NCBI GenBank assembly: GCA_030848705.1
Contig: CM061240.1
Location: 124,298,998 to 124,362,997 of the forward strand
DNA from: Heracleum sosnowskyi
Taxonomy: Eukaryota > Streptophyta > Magnoliopsida > Apiales > Apiaceae
Reading direction: 5' to 3'
Length of the DNA stretch: 64,000 nucleotides
Both the position numbers and the translations under genes were made by a program. Below the pieces are notes generated by a model. The model did no database searches. It was not told the origin of the DNA and saw only the letters and a program-made list of their open reading frames with translations. This document shows, piece by piece, positions 45,450 to 58,221 of this stretch (position 1 is the stretch's first letter; every line of letters starts with the position of its first letter).

Positions 45450-48189
45450 TCCACACACTAAGCATTTGCACGTCCTCGGGCAAATAAGTGAAATAAAACT
45501 AAGTCCTAACTAACTAACACCACTTTCGTAGATGACACGATTGCATTGAGCGTATGCAACAAGCCGTTAAACCTCTAGGCATCCCTTGTAGGACGAGTGT
45601 TGTCTCGTGAGGGTTTATAGTGAATCTACCCACAAAATCCATTTTATTCTGTCAAGTCTCAAGCATGCAAAATCTCATAGTACTCCACACAAGTAAACAT
45701 CAATTACACAATATTGAAAGTCTTTTCACTTCGCACATCATTTGTACACAACTATATAAGTACGCACATCTTGTCTAGATAGACAAAAATATCATAAAAT
45801 AGACATCAATGCTGCACTTAGTAAGTAACATGCTAGGGATGTAAAAGCTCACAATACTCACAATTCACACAAGTGTATAGGTTAAGTGTTTCGCTCAAGT
45901 TCAATCAATCAAGTCATGTACTACCATATGCTTGGTTGTCCACCAAATCTCCACTACTTTGTATACATGCATGCACAAATCAAAAGGTCTTTGTTAAAGG
46001 TTGTAGCGTGGCTGAGGTAAGGGGTAGGGAATCAAGAAATGGCTCACAAGTGGCTAACTTGACAACTAATAGAGCATAATGTTCATTTCTAATTAAAGCA
46101 CTCAACATGAAATTTTGATCATGTAAAAGGTGATCAATCTCTCACAGTTATTTAGCCCCAAGCACTTATTACCATGTACTTTCCCATTTCATATTGTACA
46201 AACCAATGAACACAAACTCTACTTCATCTTCTCATTTCTCATTTTTTTTCAAATTCCAGTAATTCTCCAGTAACCAAGGGCAGTGAAAAGTCACCAATAC
46301 AATTGCACTTAATACCAGCACATGTACATGGATCGTCCCTTTCATATGACATTGCATTTGCCATCCATTGGTCTCAAAGGAGTACTTAACCTCTTCTTCT
46401 TTTTACAAACTTGATAAAGAAGCAGTCAGCCAATAATATGCAAATTCCCACCAAAACATCCCACCTTAACAAAGAAATCCCCACACTATATTTTCACCAA
46501 CCCTCAAATGAATCAAAATGCTCTACTAGTAAATCAAGATAGGAATAAACAAGTAGACTCAAGAATTTAGAGTGGTGAATATATCAAAAGAACGGATAAA
46601 AGGCTCAAAGGGGTTCACTAAGGATATAATTCACAGGTACTGTTTAGGTAAATGTGGTTAATCCTAGTGCCTTTATCATTTTCATGCGTACACATATCAT
46701 GTAGTCTCAATAAGGTTTAAACCAAGTTCTAGAGCACATACCCAGTGATGAACAACACACAACAAGAAAAATTTCGATTGATATACAATGTATCAATCAC
46801 AAATTAGGCTCAAGATCTCACAAGGTGAAAACATGCTTCAATACTTACTAAAATTGGCAAAGACACATCTCAAGATTTACAATTTTTGCAAGCACATACA
46901 AGGAATCATCAAGTAACAAATGATTTTCTAGAGATATGGCATATCAACTAACCATGCAAAAGACGCTCACAAGATGTGTACTTTATCCTTGTTAACACAC
47001 TATGAGACGAGGCATTTATTTTCTAATTTTCTAATTTTGTTGGATTTTTTAAATTTTTATTTTTTTTAAATTTTTATGATATATAATTTTTTTGAATTTT
47101 TTTAATCATTGAGAACTCATCCCCACACTTAAGTGGTTCATTGTCCTCAATGAACAAATATATAAAGAAAAAAAATTATACTAAAAAGATTCCTAAAAAA
47201 AATACAAACAAAAAAAGAAAAAAAAATATACAAAAAAAAAACAATAAAGAAAAATGTACAAAGAAAAGTTAAAAATACTCCCCCAAATATTTGCATGAAG
47301 TGCCAATGAACGATTGTTAAGAATGGTGGCTCCCTTGAATTAAACTCCAGGGCCCATGGTTTAGTTATTATAACTCTGTCCACGTTTTAACACAAGTACA
47401 TAGTTGTGCAGTGGTTCAAGTGTTCACATGGAGGTCTCCAGCTAGTTGCAGGTCAGGGGTTCAAACCCCTTTGAGTGCAATATCTTTTTAAATCAAGTAG
47501 CAGTTGCAATTAAGCATGTTGAGGTTCGTGGGCAGGCTTGGATACACAGATTCTGGTTCGGACAAAGGCTCGGTAATCAGGTTCTTATCTTTTTAAATCT
47601 AGTAGCAGTTGCAATTAAGCATGCTGAGGTTCGTGAGCAGGCTTGGATACACAGATTCTGGTTCGGACAAAGGCTCGGTAATCAGGTTCAGAGTCAGCCT
47701 CGGGCGGAGGACTGGAGACAGTATTAAGCAACAGGTTCGGGAGAAGAGGTTCGGGGGCAGGTCTGGTACGCAGGCTTGGGCGCGTGTGCGTGTGAAGAGC
47801 TGGAATTCAGCGCTTGAAAGTTTAAACAGAAAGTTGCCAGGGATCTTATACCGCGGTCACAACAAAATGACCCAGTGGTAACAAAAGTCTGGAGTTGTCT
47901 TGGCCCTTCTTTCCTCCTAAGCTTTTTTTTTCTTCTTTCCGCCCGATTTTTGTCAATTTTTTTTTTTTTTGTAACCTCCTGCCTCAATTTTGCTTAATAA
48001 AATAATTCTCCACAAACACTTCAAATCAAATTTATCAAGGCATCTTGTGAGAGTAACAAAAAATGTAATCTCCTAAAAAAATACAAAAATATATTTCAAT
48101 AATAATACAATAATTTACATTACCAACCTGTTGGGTTGCCTCCCAATAAGCGCTCCTTTAAAGTCATTAGCTTGACTTTCAACCTCGAA
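45450..48189 (-). other. Long non-coding 3' region of the Athila element
   Basis: About 2.7 kb between integrase and the 3' LTR, with no recognisable protein. In Athila elements this is where an envelope-like ORF often sits; none is left here. Poly-A/T-rich blocks lie at 47030-47260 and 47930-47970, and a 105-bp tandem duplication at 47481-47690. Confidence 0.6.
47405..47690 (+). repeat. tRNA-like head plus 105-bp tandem duplication
   Basis: Two copies of a 105-bp unit starting tatctttttaaatc lie at 47481-47585 and 47586-47690, with about three differences. Just before them gtgcagtggttcaagtg and gggttcaaacccc resemble A and B boxes of a tRNA-derived SINE; the B box is the better match. Confidence 0.65.
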
Positions 48190-51034
48190 TTAAGGCTCCA
48201 CAAAGAGGTTGTCGAGACGAAGTGTCTCCATTTTTCCAACAAATGCACCATCTACATATAATTTCAGGCGTTGACCATTTACCTTAAATTTTGCTCCATC
48301 ATGCCCCATAATCTCAACAGCACCATAAAATTTAACTTCAGTCACAGTAAATGGTCCAGACCATCTAGATTTAAGCTTTCCTGGGAAAAGTCGAAGCCTT
48401 GAATTAAACAACAAAACTTTATCACCAACTTGAAAATCTCTTCTTTGGATCATTTTGTCATGCATTTTCTTCGTTCGCTCCTTGTAAATTCGGGAATTAT
48501 CATAAGCATCAAAACGAAGCTCATCTAATTCATTCAACTGAAGAAGTCTCGCTTCACCCGCAGCTTTTAAATCCATATTGAGTTCTTTGATAGCCCAAAA
48601 TGCACGATGTTCTAATTCAACAGGCAGATGACATGCCTTACCATAGATCAAGCGATATGGAGTGGTTCCAATTGGGGTCTTATAAGCTGTTCTATAGGCC
48701 CATAAAGCATCATCTAACTTCAAGTACCAATCCTTTCTAGATTTTGCAACCACCTTCTCTAGAATGCTTTTGATTTGACGATTTGAAACTTCTACTTGGC
48801 CACTTGTCCGAGGATGATAAGCTAGGCCAATCTTGTGAGTGACACCATACTTTTTCAGTAGAGTTTCAAATTGTCGATGGCGAAAGTGAGAACCACCATC
48901 ACTTATCACTGTTCTTGGAACTCCAAAGCACGGGAAAATGATCTTCTGAAAGAGCTTCATAACAACCTTTGAATCGTTGGTTGGCGATCCAATAGCCTCA
49001 ACCCACTTGGACACGTAATCCACTACAACTAAGATGTACTTCATCCCACAAGAAGTTGGGAAAGGTCCCATGAAATCAACACCCCATACATCAAATATCT
49101 CTACCTCAAGAATACCTGTTTGTTGCATCTCATGACGTTTAGAAATATTACCCGTTCTTTGGCATGCATCACAAGCCAAACAGAAAGCACGAGCATCCTT
49201 GAATAGAGAAGGCCAAAAGAAACAGGATTGAAGCACCTTTGCAGCAGTCTTGGAAGGACCATGATGACCTCCACAAGCAAGAGAAGGACAATGTTTGAGA
49301 ATTTCATTCACTTCAGATTCTGGGATACATCTACGAAAGATTCCATCAGCACACTTCCGATACAAGAAAGGGTCATCCCAAAAATATTGTTTAGCATCAA
49401 AATAGAATCTCTTCCGCTGTTGATACGTCAACTCTGGAGGATGAGAACCACTAACACAGAAATTTGCAAAGTCTGCATACCATGGAGTGTTGGTAGCAAT
49501 AGAAAATAAGTGATCATCAGGAAATGAATCATCAATGAGAGTGTCTGATGCAATATCTGATTTGAAGCGCAGTCGTGAGAGATGAACTGCAACCACATTC
49601 TCGGCACCTTTCTTGTCCTTGATTTCCAAGTCAAATTCTTGGAGTAACAGAATCCAACGAATAAGCCTCGGTTTTGCTTCTTTCTTGGCCAATAGATATT
49701 TCAGCGCAGAATGGTCAGTATGAACAATGACTTTGGAACCAATGAGATAAGCTCGAAACTTATCAAGAGCCTATACCACATCTAGAAGCTCCTTCTCAGT
49801 AGTAGCATAATTCACTTGAGCTTCATCCAAGGTTTTACTTGCATAATAGATAGCGTGCAATACCTTGTCCTTCCTCTGACCGAGAACTGCTCCAACAGCA
49901 TAATCACTTGCATCACACATGATTTCGAACGGAAGATTCCAATCGGGAGGTTGTATGATTGGTGCACTTATCAAAGCTTCTTTGATCCTGTTAAAAGACT
50001 CCAAACAAGCATCAGTAAACTCAAATGTGGCATCCTTAAGCAACAATTGAGTGAGGGGTTTTGCAATTTTGGAAAAATCTTTTATAAAACGTCGGTAAAA
50101 CCCTGCATGACCTAAGAAACTTCTAACGCCCTTGACATTAACAGGGGGAGGAAGTTTCTCAATCACCTCAATTTTTGTTTTGTCAACTTGGATGCCACGT
50201 TCAGAAATAAGATGACCAAGTACCACTCCTTCATTGACCATGAAGTGGCACTTTTCCCAATTTAAAACCAAGTTCACCTTCACAACGTTAAAGCACTTTA
50301 GAAAGATTATGCAAACACACATCAAAATCAGAACCATAAACACTGAAATCATCCATAAACACTTCCATTATAGACTCAATGAAATCAGAAAATATGGTTG
50401 TCATGCAACGCTGAAAAGTAGCAGGAGCATTGCATAATCCAAACGGCACTCTTCGATAGGCAAAGGTACCATATGGACATGTGAATGTAGTCATCTCCTG
50501 GTCATCAGGATGTATAGGGATCTGAAAGAACCCTGAATATCCATCTAGATAGCAAAAGAACTTATGTTTCGCAAGTCTTTCAAGCATCTGATCAATGAAT
50601 GGGAGAGGGTAATGGTCTTTTTTAGTGGCGGTGTTTAACCTACGATAATCGATACACATCCGCCAATCAGTGACAATTCTAGTGGGAATTAACTCATCTT
50701 TATCCTTTTTTATTACTGTGGTTCCCCCTTTCTTAGGAACTACTTGAACTGGGCTTACCCATTTTGAATCAGAAATTGGGTAAATGATGCCCGCATCAAG
50801 TAGCTTCAAAACTTCTTTTTTAACAACTTCCTGCATATTAGGGTTCAAACGACGTTGTCCCTGAATGCAAGGCTTATGATCATCATCAAGGTGAATTCTA
50901 TGCATGCAAAAGTCTGGGCTAATCCCTTTAAGATCATCAATACTATACCCAATTGCTTTTCTATGCATACGCAACACAACAAGAAGCTTAGAAAGTTGAC
51001 TATCATCAAGTTTAGAGCTAACAATCACTGGCAA
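48190..51034 (-). pseudogene. Athila RT-RNase H-integrase, 5' truncated and disrupted
   Basis: RT begins near its N-terminus (LPVIVSSKLDDSQLSKLL at 51034). It has CIDYRRLNTATKKDHYPLPF, FGLCNAPATFQRCM and the catalytic FMDDFSVYG near 50350. RNase H follows (FEIMCDASDYAVGAVLGQ, about 49920), then integrase with its zinc finger (CLACDACQRTGNISKRHEMQ), core (VWGVDFMGPFP, VISDGGSHF, HPRTSGQVEVSNRQIKSILE) and C-terminus (VGDKVLLFNSRLRLFPGKLK), ending LFVEP at 48190. Damage: a stop and frameshift near 50290 and a TAG near 49771. The integrase frame is open for 500 codons. Gag and protease are absent. Confidence 0.94.
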
Positions 51035-51051
51035 AAGTTAGTAACATGCAT

Positions 51052-51205
51052 GTCTAATAACATGCATGTGCAAAAAGTTAGTAATGTAAACGGTAACTTG
51101 TGTTGTGTTTGTAATTGTGTATTATATTATAATCCCTGCATACAAACGGTTTCTGACTTCTTTCTGTCTGAGTTCAACCAACGCCCCTCTGCAAGACCAA
51201 CGACT
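51052..51205 (-). repeat. Athila leader-like segment beside the 5' LTR
   Basis: Copy of 44053-44206, offset exactly 6999 at both ends. On the minus strand it lies between the LTR and the truncated pol. A short repeat (gttagtaacatgcatgt, then ctaataacatgcatgt) sits at the deletion joint 51036-51075. No canonical PBS was recognised. Confidence 0.65.
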
Positions 51206-51786
51206 TGATGAGTAAAATTATAATACCGCAAGTGCACGGTGTCTGTTGTTAGCAGATACTAGCAAATACGGGGTCGAATCCACAAGGAGACAAGTTTCAA
51301 GAATTTCAATTTAACTATCAAAAATTGTTCCCAAAGAAAAACGAGTGTTAAAGATTTTTACTAAATAAATAGTGCAAATTAAATGTCTTTTAAATCAATT
51401 AACTAAAGTCTAGGGCAATGTAGGTTCACCATGCTTACACCAAAATTAGTCACAGAAATATAACAACTCAATGGGTTGAGGAATTAAAGTAATATTAATC
51501 TCTCTCAAGCATTAACACTTTCAGAAGTCCAATGATGCTCTCGCACTCACTTTCAATTCCGCTAATCGTATGTGTACCTCTAGTGAGTAAAATATCTCGA
51601 TCTATTACTCCTATTTGCATATAGTTAATCCATGATATTGGTCAATTACATAAATTAAGAAATAAAACATATCAATTAGAATTACTTTTTACCCATTAAA
51701 CTACTAACAAATCAGAACATAATCATGGTGCAAACATGGCTTTCCTTTGCCCTAGAATGAAACTACTCACTCATACTTAGACTAAG
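51206..51786 (-). repeat. Athila 5' LTR, part left of the SIRE insertion
   Basis: Matches 44207-44784 with about 20 differences over the shared ~735 bp including the leader. It stops at ctaag, where tgttgg of the SIRE LTR begins. The rest would lie beyond the window. Confidence 0.85.
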
Positions 51787-52843
51787 TGTTGGTCCTCGTG
51801 TATTGCAGAAGGGGGGGGGGATGAATGCAATACTGATAAAATTCAATCTCAGTTTCAACAACCAAAACTAAGATTTAATGTTATCAATAATATGTATGCA
51901 TTCACAAACAGTATAATCGAGAAGACAGGATTCACAAAATAAATGTTTTATTTATTTTGCAAAGTGTTGCTACAACCTCAAGAGAGAATTCTTGAGCTTC
52001 GGTTTTTCTTCAAGACACTTACATGTCTTCGTTACATCCCTAGAATGAATTAATAGTCTAAGTATAAAACTGATCTTATCACTGTCAACACGGGTCTGTG
52101 AAGCTGCTGTCATTATCAAGTGGCAGCTTCTTACAAAGTGTCTACCCATGTGACTTTCCTAAATTGCTAACAATGTCAGATATACATTTCAAAGAAAGCA
52201 ACCTAGATTCATTCTATTTCTAGCTAAAACAATTCAGCAAATAGAGACTTGACCTTGCTCTTGAATTGATTCGCTTTTGTTTGCAGTGCTTGAAGCTTCT
52301 GTCGTAGTCTTGCAGACTTGGTGCAGCTTAGGGATACTGCAACACGCCTGTTTCTTGAACATTGAAACTATCACGGGATTTGACTGAGAAAGATACCTAA
52401 AACAAGGATCTTTCTTGAGACAGTTACTTTTGCCGCAAAGCTTGTTGTCACAGGAATGTGCTTTTGGTGACAGTAAGAGTTCCCCGCATAGTGTGCTGTC
52501 GAGGTTTCCAAACTTGCTGTCGAGGGCTAAAGTTGATATCGCGTAGTCTTCCGCCAATATTGCTGTCAGAGTGAATATGCTGTCTTGACTTGCAACATTC
52601 TGTCTTCTTGTAATCTTACTGTCAATGCTTATGACAGTAACCTTTATTCATGCTGTCATCTAATATGCATTCTTTGAGGCTTGAACACAGAAAGTGAACT
52701 TCTTCCAAATTACACAATTAAAATAACATTGCATACTGATTACAAGAACATACTTTGGCTATGACAGTATGTTCTACTTAATTAAAAAATTAAGTATATA
52801 CAAAGTTAAGTTGTTCCTATGCTATCACCCATAAATCCCAACA
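51787..52843 (-). repeat. SIRE 3' LTR, 1057 bp
   Basis: tgttggtcctcgtg ... aaatcccaaca. Near its start is a run of 12 G (about 51809-51820). It holds many gctgtc/gacagta phrases (52468, 52560-52670, 52762). A 108-codon minus frame inside (52234-52557) has no recognised domain. Confidence 0.9.
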
Positions 52844-52857
52844 ATCTCCCCCAATTT
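52844..52857 (-). other. SIRE polypurine tract
   Basis: On the minus strand aaattgggggagat directly abuts the 3' LTR, as expected for plus-strand priming. Confidence 0.88.
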
Positions 52858-52935
52858 GTTTTTATGGACAATAACAACAAATTTACAATATATGTTGACA
52901 ACTTAACTAACAAGATCAGAATTGATTTAGAATGT

Positions 52936-55900
52936 TTACTTAGCTTGAGATTTCCTCTTCTGTCTTGTTACTTCCTCTCTTCTGAGAGCTTCTACCAAGC
53001 TGCCTCTTAGACCTTCTACAAGAGAGATTTCAGCAGGTGTGACTGCAGCATCTTCTATTTCTTCAATGATCTTCTTGATAGTAGGAGAAATAAGAGAACT
53101 AGCATCCCTGAGATTCAACCATTGCTCTTGATCAAATGGATAGCTTCTGAAGTGGAGTTCTTCATGAATGAGCTTGAATCTACTTCCACGATAAGCATTG
53201 AGAGACATCCTTCTTTGCTTGTCCAGCTTTGAATCTTCTCATTTTCTCCTTTCCAATAATTCCTCTATCTTGTCAGAACAGATCTGCTCCAGGGGATGAA
53301 TTGATCCAGCAACCATATACTGTAAATCCTTCAGAATAGTTGTTTTTAGCTTATGCAAGCTGCAAACATAGATTTCTTCTTTTAGATGCTTGATTCTTAA
53401 GGGATTTTCCAGCATACATGTTTGATAATTTGGAGCTTCACTTTCTGCCTTGTTGGCAGTCTTGCATCTTTCCAGGAGTTCAGCTTCCTTCTTATCAAGT
53501 TCTGACTGATATTGAGCGTATTGAGAAGAGTCAGGTCTTTTGCTTGGCTTGGGTTGCCCTTCCTCTGTGGGTTGGGTTTTCCTTTCTTCTGTGGGTGAAT
53601 CATCAAACTCATAGTACCAGTGATATGGTATAGGAGAAGCTGGTAAATCAGTTGAAATATCAGCATCATCAAAATCTGCAAAGTTGTAGCCAAATTTCTG
53701 ATAGAATTCAGCATCCCTATCAGCTTGATATTTCAGAATATGTTCCATAACAGACTCTGGAACATTATCATAGCTCTCCAGCAACTCTACCATTCTTTCC
53801 AGGTAGAAGAAGTCAATTCTTCTTTTATCTAAGGTTGATATCCTACCACTGGTTGATGTGGAGACCAGATTGAAATCCTTATCAACCTTGGTAGATCTTG
53901 ATTCTTCCCACCACAGAATGTACTCAGTGACCTCTTGATTTGCATCCATCTTGACCTCAACACTCTTGATTCCTCTAGATTGCATCTGTTGTATCTTAAG
54001 ACTGTTGGGAGGTATTGATTGAATTGGCTTCTTAAGATTCCTGCCAAATCCAGTGGCCTTTTCCTTTCCTGAGTACTTGTGCTTTCCTTCAGGTTTCTGT
54101 CTAGAAAACCATGCTCTTGCTTTGGCTTTCAGTCTTATGGGCTTGACAGTAGCTTTGGCTTCATCCTTGACAGAACCTTTCTTGACAGTACCTTTGTCGA
54201 CAGTATCTTTCATGACAGCATCTTCTATGACAGTATCCTTGTCGACAGTACCTTTGGTGACAGCATCTTTTTCTGCATTTATGCAATCAATAGCACATCT
54301 AAGAATGCTTGCCTCCAAAGCTTCCAGTATTCTTGGCTCCTCTTCATCTGTTGCACCAGCATCTTTCTTTTCTTGACTAGGAGTTTCTTCATTGCCTTCA
54401 TTCTGAGATTGAATACCAGTATTCCCAGAATTACTTCCACCAGCATTTCCAGCATTTCCAGAAGCTTCACCACCTCCAACCTCATCATCATCATCATCCT
54501 GAGGAGGTATGTCATAGAGACAGCTTCCACCTTGATCATTTCTTTTAGCATTGGTTCTAGAGATTAGTTCCTTCACTCTAGCTCCCAGTGCCTTGTCTCT
54601 CAACACCAGCATTTTGTAGATCTCTTGAACAGCATAAACTCTTCCTGGATTGGCATTTGAACTGAGTATTCCATCTAACACTTTCATAATTGACTTGGTT
54701 TCCATTCTGGATGGGCTAACCAAATTCATGAAGCTGTTCCTTCTTGTGCCATCCTTAGTTTTAGATCTGTAGAAAACACTTGGTGGATTTGTGTAGACTT
54801 CAGGTAGCTTTTGTGTGATCAGGTTCTGGATTTGCATATCCAATATTTCATTGAATGGTGTTTTAGTTGCCCTGATCTTTCCCTTCAAAGCACACAACAC
54901 CTTTGCTGGCAGACTCTACAATAACTGCATTGTGATGAAATAAGATATGCCAGCAGTGAAATAGATACTTACAGCCCATCTTTTCTCATCATTCACCATT
55001 ACACTGACACTGGTGATTTGATCCTTTAATAGTTTTGTAGTGTTGGTTGGACGGTTGCTTGGAGCATTCATTGCTTCTTCCACGAAACTGCTAAATTCAC
55101 TGTCATGATTGTGTAATGTGCTCTCCCTGTAATCCACCATTAGAGTATTGACTTCTTCTTGATCATACTCAGTACCATTGGACCAAGTATTTCCTTTATG
55201 GATGGATTCAGGCAGTTTCCCTTTACCTTTCCCAATCTTATTCTGTTCCTCCATTTCTCTCCATCTTCTTTGTAGAGCAGATTCTTGAGTTGCTAGAGTT
55301 GGCTCTCTGATTATCACAGGAGGTAGAATTGGATGTCTAGATGCAGGTCTTCTTTGCATTGCATCTTGAGTTGCCTTAGACATCAACACTCTTTCTCCAT
55401 CCAAGTCAACTTCAATAAACTCTTCAGCTTTATCCTTTGGTTGTCCACTGCTTGGTTTGACTTGCTCCCCCTTAGACATTGCTTTCCCCTTAGCTCCCCC
55501 TTTGGTCTTCACAGTTACTGGCTCCCCCTGAGTTCCACCTGATTCCTGAATAGATATTGATTCTGATCTTGCTACCTTCTCCCCCTTAGTTGAGTTGGCA
55601 GCTACTAGGTCAGTGAGGAACTGGATAGAGAGTTCAGTAGCAGCAAAACCATCAACCACTAGTTGAGAGAGAGAGTCCATCTTGGAGTTCAAAGTAGCAC
55701 ACTGTCCTTCCAGAGCTGCAATCCTGTTACCAAAAGTAGCAGAGGGGCCACCATACCTTAACCTTCTTGGAGGGGAAGGAAAAGAAAGGGGCTTGGAGGC
55801 TATGGGGGTTCTCACACTCTCAGGGTGTTTTTGAGTGATCTCATCACCCCTCACAGATTGACTCTCAAGGCCTAAGGCCTGAATAGTGTGGGCTCCCTCA

Positions 55901-57584
55901 AAGTCTCTCTGGACATACTCAAGTCCCTCTCCTTTTGCCAGCACATTTGGCTGCCTCTCATTTTTATGCTCACCTCTCTGTTCTTTTATCTCTCTTTTAT
56001 TTTGCACACCCTCACTCAACCTAGATGCATGGGTATGAGCAGTACTAACATGCATGGAAGGAGAAGATTCAGAATGTACCTTTAAGAGTTTGGCAAGAGG
56101 TAGATCATCATCAGAGGCATCCTCAATGAGTACAGCTTCAAAATCAGGCTGAGAGGACTGGACAATATCTTTGGCATGAATGTTACTGTCAGTTGGAGTC
56201 TGGACAGAAGGTTCTGGCATGACAGCAACTTTGGGAGGTGGAGTGACAGTAGGTTCTGTAGTGACAATATCTTTCTCTCCACCCATGACAGCAGCTGTGT
56301 CCAGGACATCAACATTTCCAGTGTCTTTGACAGCAACAGAGGCTGTGACAGCATCTTCCTGAAGGTAAGATGCTCCTTGGAGTTCAGGCCAATTTCAATA
56401 GATGCACCTTGTTGAGAAGGCACATCTAGGGAGGTGTTTGAATCCCTTTCAGTAACCACAGTTTGTTGAGAAACTGCAGCTTGGTTAACAGTGGTTTTAG
56501 TCCTCCTAGCTCTCTTCTTCTTAGGCTCAGGGGGAACCACTGGGGGTTCTATTTGACTAGCCTCCTTATTTGCTGCACTAGGTGCAGTGTCTCCCTCTTG
56601 ACTAACAGAGCTACCACCAACATCAGCTTCTAAAGGTCGTTTTCTGGACTCTTGCAAAGCTTCTCTTTGGGCTTTGGAAAGTCTAGAGGGCCTAGGCTGA
56701 GTGTATGGTGTTGAATGTGGGTTAACTGAATTTGGGTCTAATTCAGTTTCATTCTCAAGAGTGAAAGAGTCATAACCAGATGGTAATGGTAAATCAGGGT
56801 TGGACACTTGATCAACCATGTGCTGAGTGAAACAAAGTGGAATATGTGCATTGAGATTCTGTGAGGATAACAGTGTGTGTGTGTTCTTTTTCAAAACTGA
56901 GCAAGCCTCTAAACGAGGGGCAGCATCATTAAAATCACAGAATGAATTAATGCACATAATAAGAAAGCGAGGGTAGATTGATACCTTCTTACCTATGGCA
57001 GCCCTGAGGTGTGCCATGAGGAGAGCTCCAACATTCAACTTGTATCCATGGACAAGAGAATGTGTCAGTTTCTGGATGTAGGAAGGTATTCCATTCCAGC
57101 CTGTGGACTTGGTAGAGAACACCTTGACCATCACATCAAGTATCATGCTCCACTCCTTTCTCAGATGCTTCCTATCCATTTCACCAGACGGATACCATTT
57201 GGTAGTCCCCTCTTCGAGAATAGGGCCTGCATACCCAATCTTCAAGAAGAGCTTCTTTAGAGTGTCATCATTGGCAAGTTCAGCAAATTGGTGTCCTGCT
57301 TCAAGTGTAATTCCAAGAGCAGTGTTGATGACCTCAGCTGTAAGAGTGTATTGTTGCCCAGAGATTGTGAATTGAATACCCGGGTTCTCACCCTCAGTTT
57401 GAGCAACAACAGTTTGCCAAAACGCCTCAATTCTGTCTAAGTCGAGAATGGGGGTTGAGGTGATGGCAGAACCGAGATAGGACTTGTTCAAGAACAACAC
57501 GAGTCCTTTGAAACCTTCACCAGCATCATTTGGGGAAAAGATGCCAGCAAAGTTTGTTTGAGAGAGAGTCTGTTTGGGTGCCAT
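52936..57584 (-). pseudogene. SIRE ORF3 (envelope-like position), ~1550 codons, lightly disrupted
   Basis: Starts MAPKQTLSQTNFAGIF at 57584 and can be followed to the stop at 52936, 79 bases before the PPT. The N-terminal ~300 residues look globular (IQFTISGQQYTLTAEVINTA, YPRFLIMCINSFCDF). Then come Ser/Pro/Thr-rich parts with a basic patch (PKKKRARR), a coiled-coil-like region near 55750-55600 (RIAALEGQCATLNSKMDSLS), a 5-residue repeat block (54147-54272), and acidic and Lys-rich tails. Only one frameshift (near 56370) and two in-frame stops (54916-54918; about 53239) break it. No convincing signal peptide or membrane anchor was seen, so 'envelope-like' refers to position only. Confidence 0.7.
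54147..54272 (-). repeat. 15-bp coding tandem repeat in ORF3
   Basis: On the plus strand ttgacagtacctttg-like units (15 bp) run head to tail about eight times with small changes (gacagtatcttt, gacagcatcttc). They encode 5-residue units of the form K-D/G-T/A-V-x on the minus strand. They carry the same gacagta motif that is scattered elsewhere in this element. Confidence 0.9.
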
Positions 57585-58221
57585 GGAGATTTCAAGAAAA
57601 GAAGAAAGTAAGAAAGTGGCTTTTTGCTTGAAGAAAAGTATATTGCTTTGAGTTCGATGAGAGTGATATGTCTGAGTAACTGGGGAATAAATAGAGGTAT
57701 CTCAAACGTTGTGCACAAAAAGTGGAATTAAGGATACACGTCAGTTACTGCCCGTTATTCACTGACCAACGTGGGATAAATATCCAATTTCAACGGTCCA
57801 CTATTGTTGACAGTAACCTTTGCGCTAGAAACAATCTGTCAGTAATAAGAGGTGGTGACAGTAGGTTTTGCGCGACAGCAACTATTGCGCAAAAACTTGA
57901 TGTCACCGTTAAGCATATGAATGACAGTATCCTTTACAAGTCTTGACAGAAAGTCTTTCCCTGCTGTCAAGAAGGTTGCTGTCAAGAGACACACGACAGT
58001 ATCCTTCTTAACGACAGTAACTTCATTTGGGAATTGGTTCTGTCATGAACTTATTAGAATGCTTTATTCATACACTTAACTTAATATTGACAAATTATGG
58101 ATTTAGCAATGTAATCTTTTGAACACAGATATTAAGCAATTAACACAGACAAATCATAAACACAAGAACAAGAACTTTTATTATTATTGATAAAATCATT
58201 AAAAATAGAACATTGAGTACA
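57585..58221 (-). other. Spacer between the small ORF and ORF3, rich in gacagta motifs
   Basis: No gene. 57790-58040 holds about ten gacagta/ctgtca units, for example tgacagtaaccttt (57808), tgacagtatccttt (57922), cgacagtatccttc (57994) and cgacagtaact (58012). It would be the leader of any ORF3 transcript; no clear TATA box was picked out. Confidence 0.7.

Larger units (their letters stand above)
44207..51786 (-). mobile_element. Athila-like Ty3/gypsy element lacking gag and protease
   Basis: Left (3') LTR 44207-45449, internal region 45450-51205, right (5') LTR from 51206, cut at 51786 by the SIRE element. By reading, the shared parts of the LTRs are about 97% identical. Only RT, RNase H and integrase remain (48190-51034); the sequence jumps from the leader straight into the RT start. 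Integrase phrases such as FDVWGVDFMGPFP and YVSKWVEA point to the Athila lineage. The long non-coding region downstream of integrase also fits. Confidence 0.88.

Noticed and set aside
52234..52557. 108-codon minus frame in the SIRE LTR
   Set aside because: It lies wholly in the LTR, has no recognisable domain and is covered by ctgtc-motif DNA.
54053..54567. Plus-strand Ser/Thr/Phe-rich frames of 107-162 codons
   Set aside because: Antisense shadows of the repetitive ORF3 coding sequence.
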